DNA of 6,057 nucleotides from Amylibacter sp. (GTDB lineage Bacteria > Pseudomonadota > Alphaproteobacteria > Rhodobacterales > Rhodobacteraceae), in the NCBI GenBank assembly GCA_030625465.1, contig DAOUQS010000128.1:1-6057 (forward strand), read 5' to 3'. Of the stretch, positions 5,419-6,057 are shown in pieces; within the stretch, counting starts at the first letter, position 1, and every line of letters starts with the position of its first letter. A model generated the notes under the pieces. The model was not told where the DNA came from, ran no database searches, and saw only the letters and a list, made by a program, of their open reading frames with translations. The position numbers and the translations under genes were made by a program.

Positions 5419-6057
5419 TAAAGGACACCCAAGAAGGCAAGGCCCCGGCCCAAGCCTAGCCCAATATCACCGATAACATCACTTTTGTCGTTCAATGCCA
5501 TGCGTTGAACGCTTTCTGACCTAAAGCGGTTACGATTGCCGCCAATCATATGCCCTGGCGTATCCGCCATGCGGTTTTCCCAACCATCAAGATATGCAAT
5601 ATCCAACCAGCTGGTCAGCCTTGCAAGTTGGTCATTTGGCTTGGACACCAGATTTTCATAACATACATCCAAAGCGCGATTACCAAGTTTCTGTGTAATA
5701 CCTTCAGCAGTCGTATTGGCCATAATCCAGCCTGCGTAAGCGCGCAATTGGTGCTGTAAAGATAGCATTGTGCCGCTTCTTGCAGGCTTATTCTTTTCAA
5801 GCGCGCGGTTCGTTCCTTTCGATACCGAGCACAAAACCGACCCCGCAGAGCGTATCAGCTTAATAAACCGCACATCGGCGCCGTTTTCCATTAATCGGGC
5901 TGGTCGCAATGCAGCACCGCGTGCTGTTTTTGACCCATCTACCACCCAGGTTGCCGACGGGTTTGCCATGCCCAGCGCCTTGAATGCGGCGCCGTTCAGG
6001 CGCGCCCACACTTTCAAATCCTTAGCATTACATGGGTGTGCTTTATCTGGCCGACCT
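5418..6057 (-). CDS. Second sulfotransferase-family protein, C-terminal part (cut by window edge)
   Basis: The minus-strand frame is open from the right edge to TAA at 5420-5418, giving about 213 residues without the N-terminus. An internal TTG at 6017 could be read as a start, but the frame continues upstream (...PDKAHPCNAKDLKVWARLNG) with no stop, so I treat the gene as partial. Sulfotransferase features are present: ATWVVDGSKTARGAALRPAR (the V-D-x-SK segment of the Sulfotransfer_3 group); VRFIKLIRSAGSVLCSVSKG (3'-phosphate site, family form LVRDPRAVxxS, here R-S-A with the serine following); LDVCYENLVSKPNDQLARL (family form YExLxxxPxxxL); and HMIGGNRNRF near the C-terminus (family form HxIxGN). 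The PAPS 5' loop would lie outside the window, so activity cannot be judged. It precedes the other sulfotransferase in the same unit with a TAATG junction. The two proteins differ clearly in motif wording, so they are not a recent tandem duplication. A different acceptor position or sugar is possible. Confidence 0.8.
   Translation of the reverse strand, partial: GRPDKAHPCNAKDLKVWARLNGAAFKALGMANPSATWVVDGSKTARGAALRPARLMENGADVRFIKLIRSAGSVLCSVSKGTNRALEKNKPARSGTMLSLQHQLRAYAGWIMANTTAEGITQKLGNRALDVCYENLVSKPNDQLARLTSWLDIAYLDGWENRMADTPGHMIGGNRNRFRSESVQRMALNDKSDVIGDIGLGLGRGLAFLGVL

Noticed and set aside
5418..6017. Complete 199-residue protein starting at TTG 6017
   Set aside because: The frame is open to the window edge and the family's N-terminal PAPS loop is missing, so the gene most likely starts beyond the window.

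Overview
The window looks like a piece of a bacterial chromosome of moderate GC. It carries the 3' end of a housekeeping gene (mutS) followed by an accessory surface-glycan locus. Gene families and sequence style fit a Gram-negative proteobacterium, perhaps a marine alphaproteobacterium, but nothing in the window (no rRNA, no lineage marker beyond the last ~98 residues of MutS) fixes the taxonomy, so this is a weak inference.

Layout from left to right. (1) 2-298, + strand: C-terminal end of the mismatch-repair ATPase MutS, cut by the window edge. (2) 347-1015, - strand: a short PglC/WcaJ-type sugar-1-phosphate transferase, convergent with mutS. (3) 1016-1313: a 298-bp AT-rich divergent intergenic region that must hold the promoters for both directions. 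It contains a 20-bp near-palindrome that is also a 10-bp tandem repeat, and a second perfect dyad. (4) 1314-4590, + strand: three genes joined by two ATGA overlaps, encoding a GT4 glycosyltransferase (PglA-like), a class I methyltransferase-like protein and a Wzx/MOP-family flippase. (5) 4573-6057, - strand: two sulfotransferase-family genes joined by a TAATG junction. The downstream one is complete. The upstream one runs off the right edge. The last 18 bp of the flippase gene and the downstream sulfotransferase gene overlap tail to tail.

Read together, the genes make a plausible pathway. The sugar transferase loads the first sugar phosphate onto undecaprenyl phosphate at the inner face of the membrane. 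The GT4 enzyme extends it. The methyltransferase-like protein and the sulfotransferases may decorate the glycan with methyl and sulfate groups. The flippase moves the lipid-linked oligosaccharide across the inner membrane. No polymerase (Wzy), chain-length regulator, export channel, ligase or oligosaccharyltransferase is visible here, so the final product (capsule, exopolysaccharide, O-antigen or glycoprotein glycan) cannot be told. I see no RNA gene, CRISPR array, insertion sequence or integrase. The most notable aspect is two dissimilar sulfotransferases beside a small lipid-linked glycan assembly set, which suggests a sulfated surface glycan. I do not see a clearly unprecedented system.
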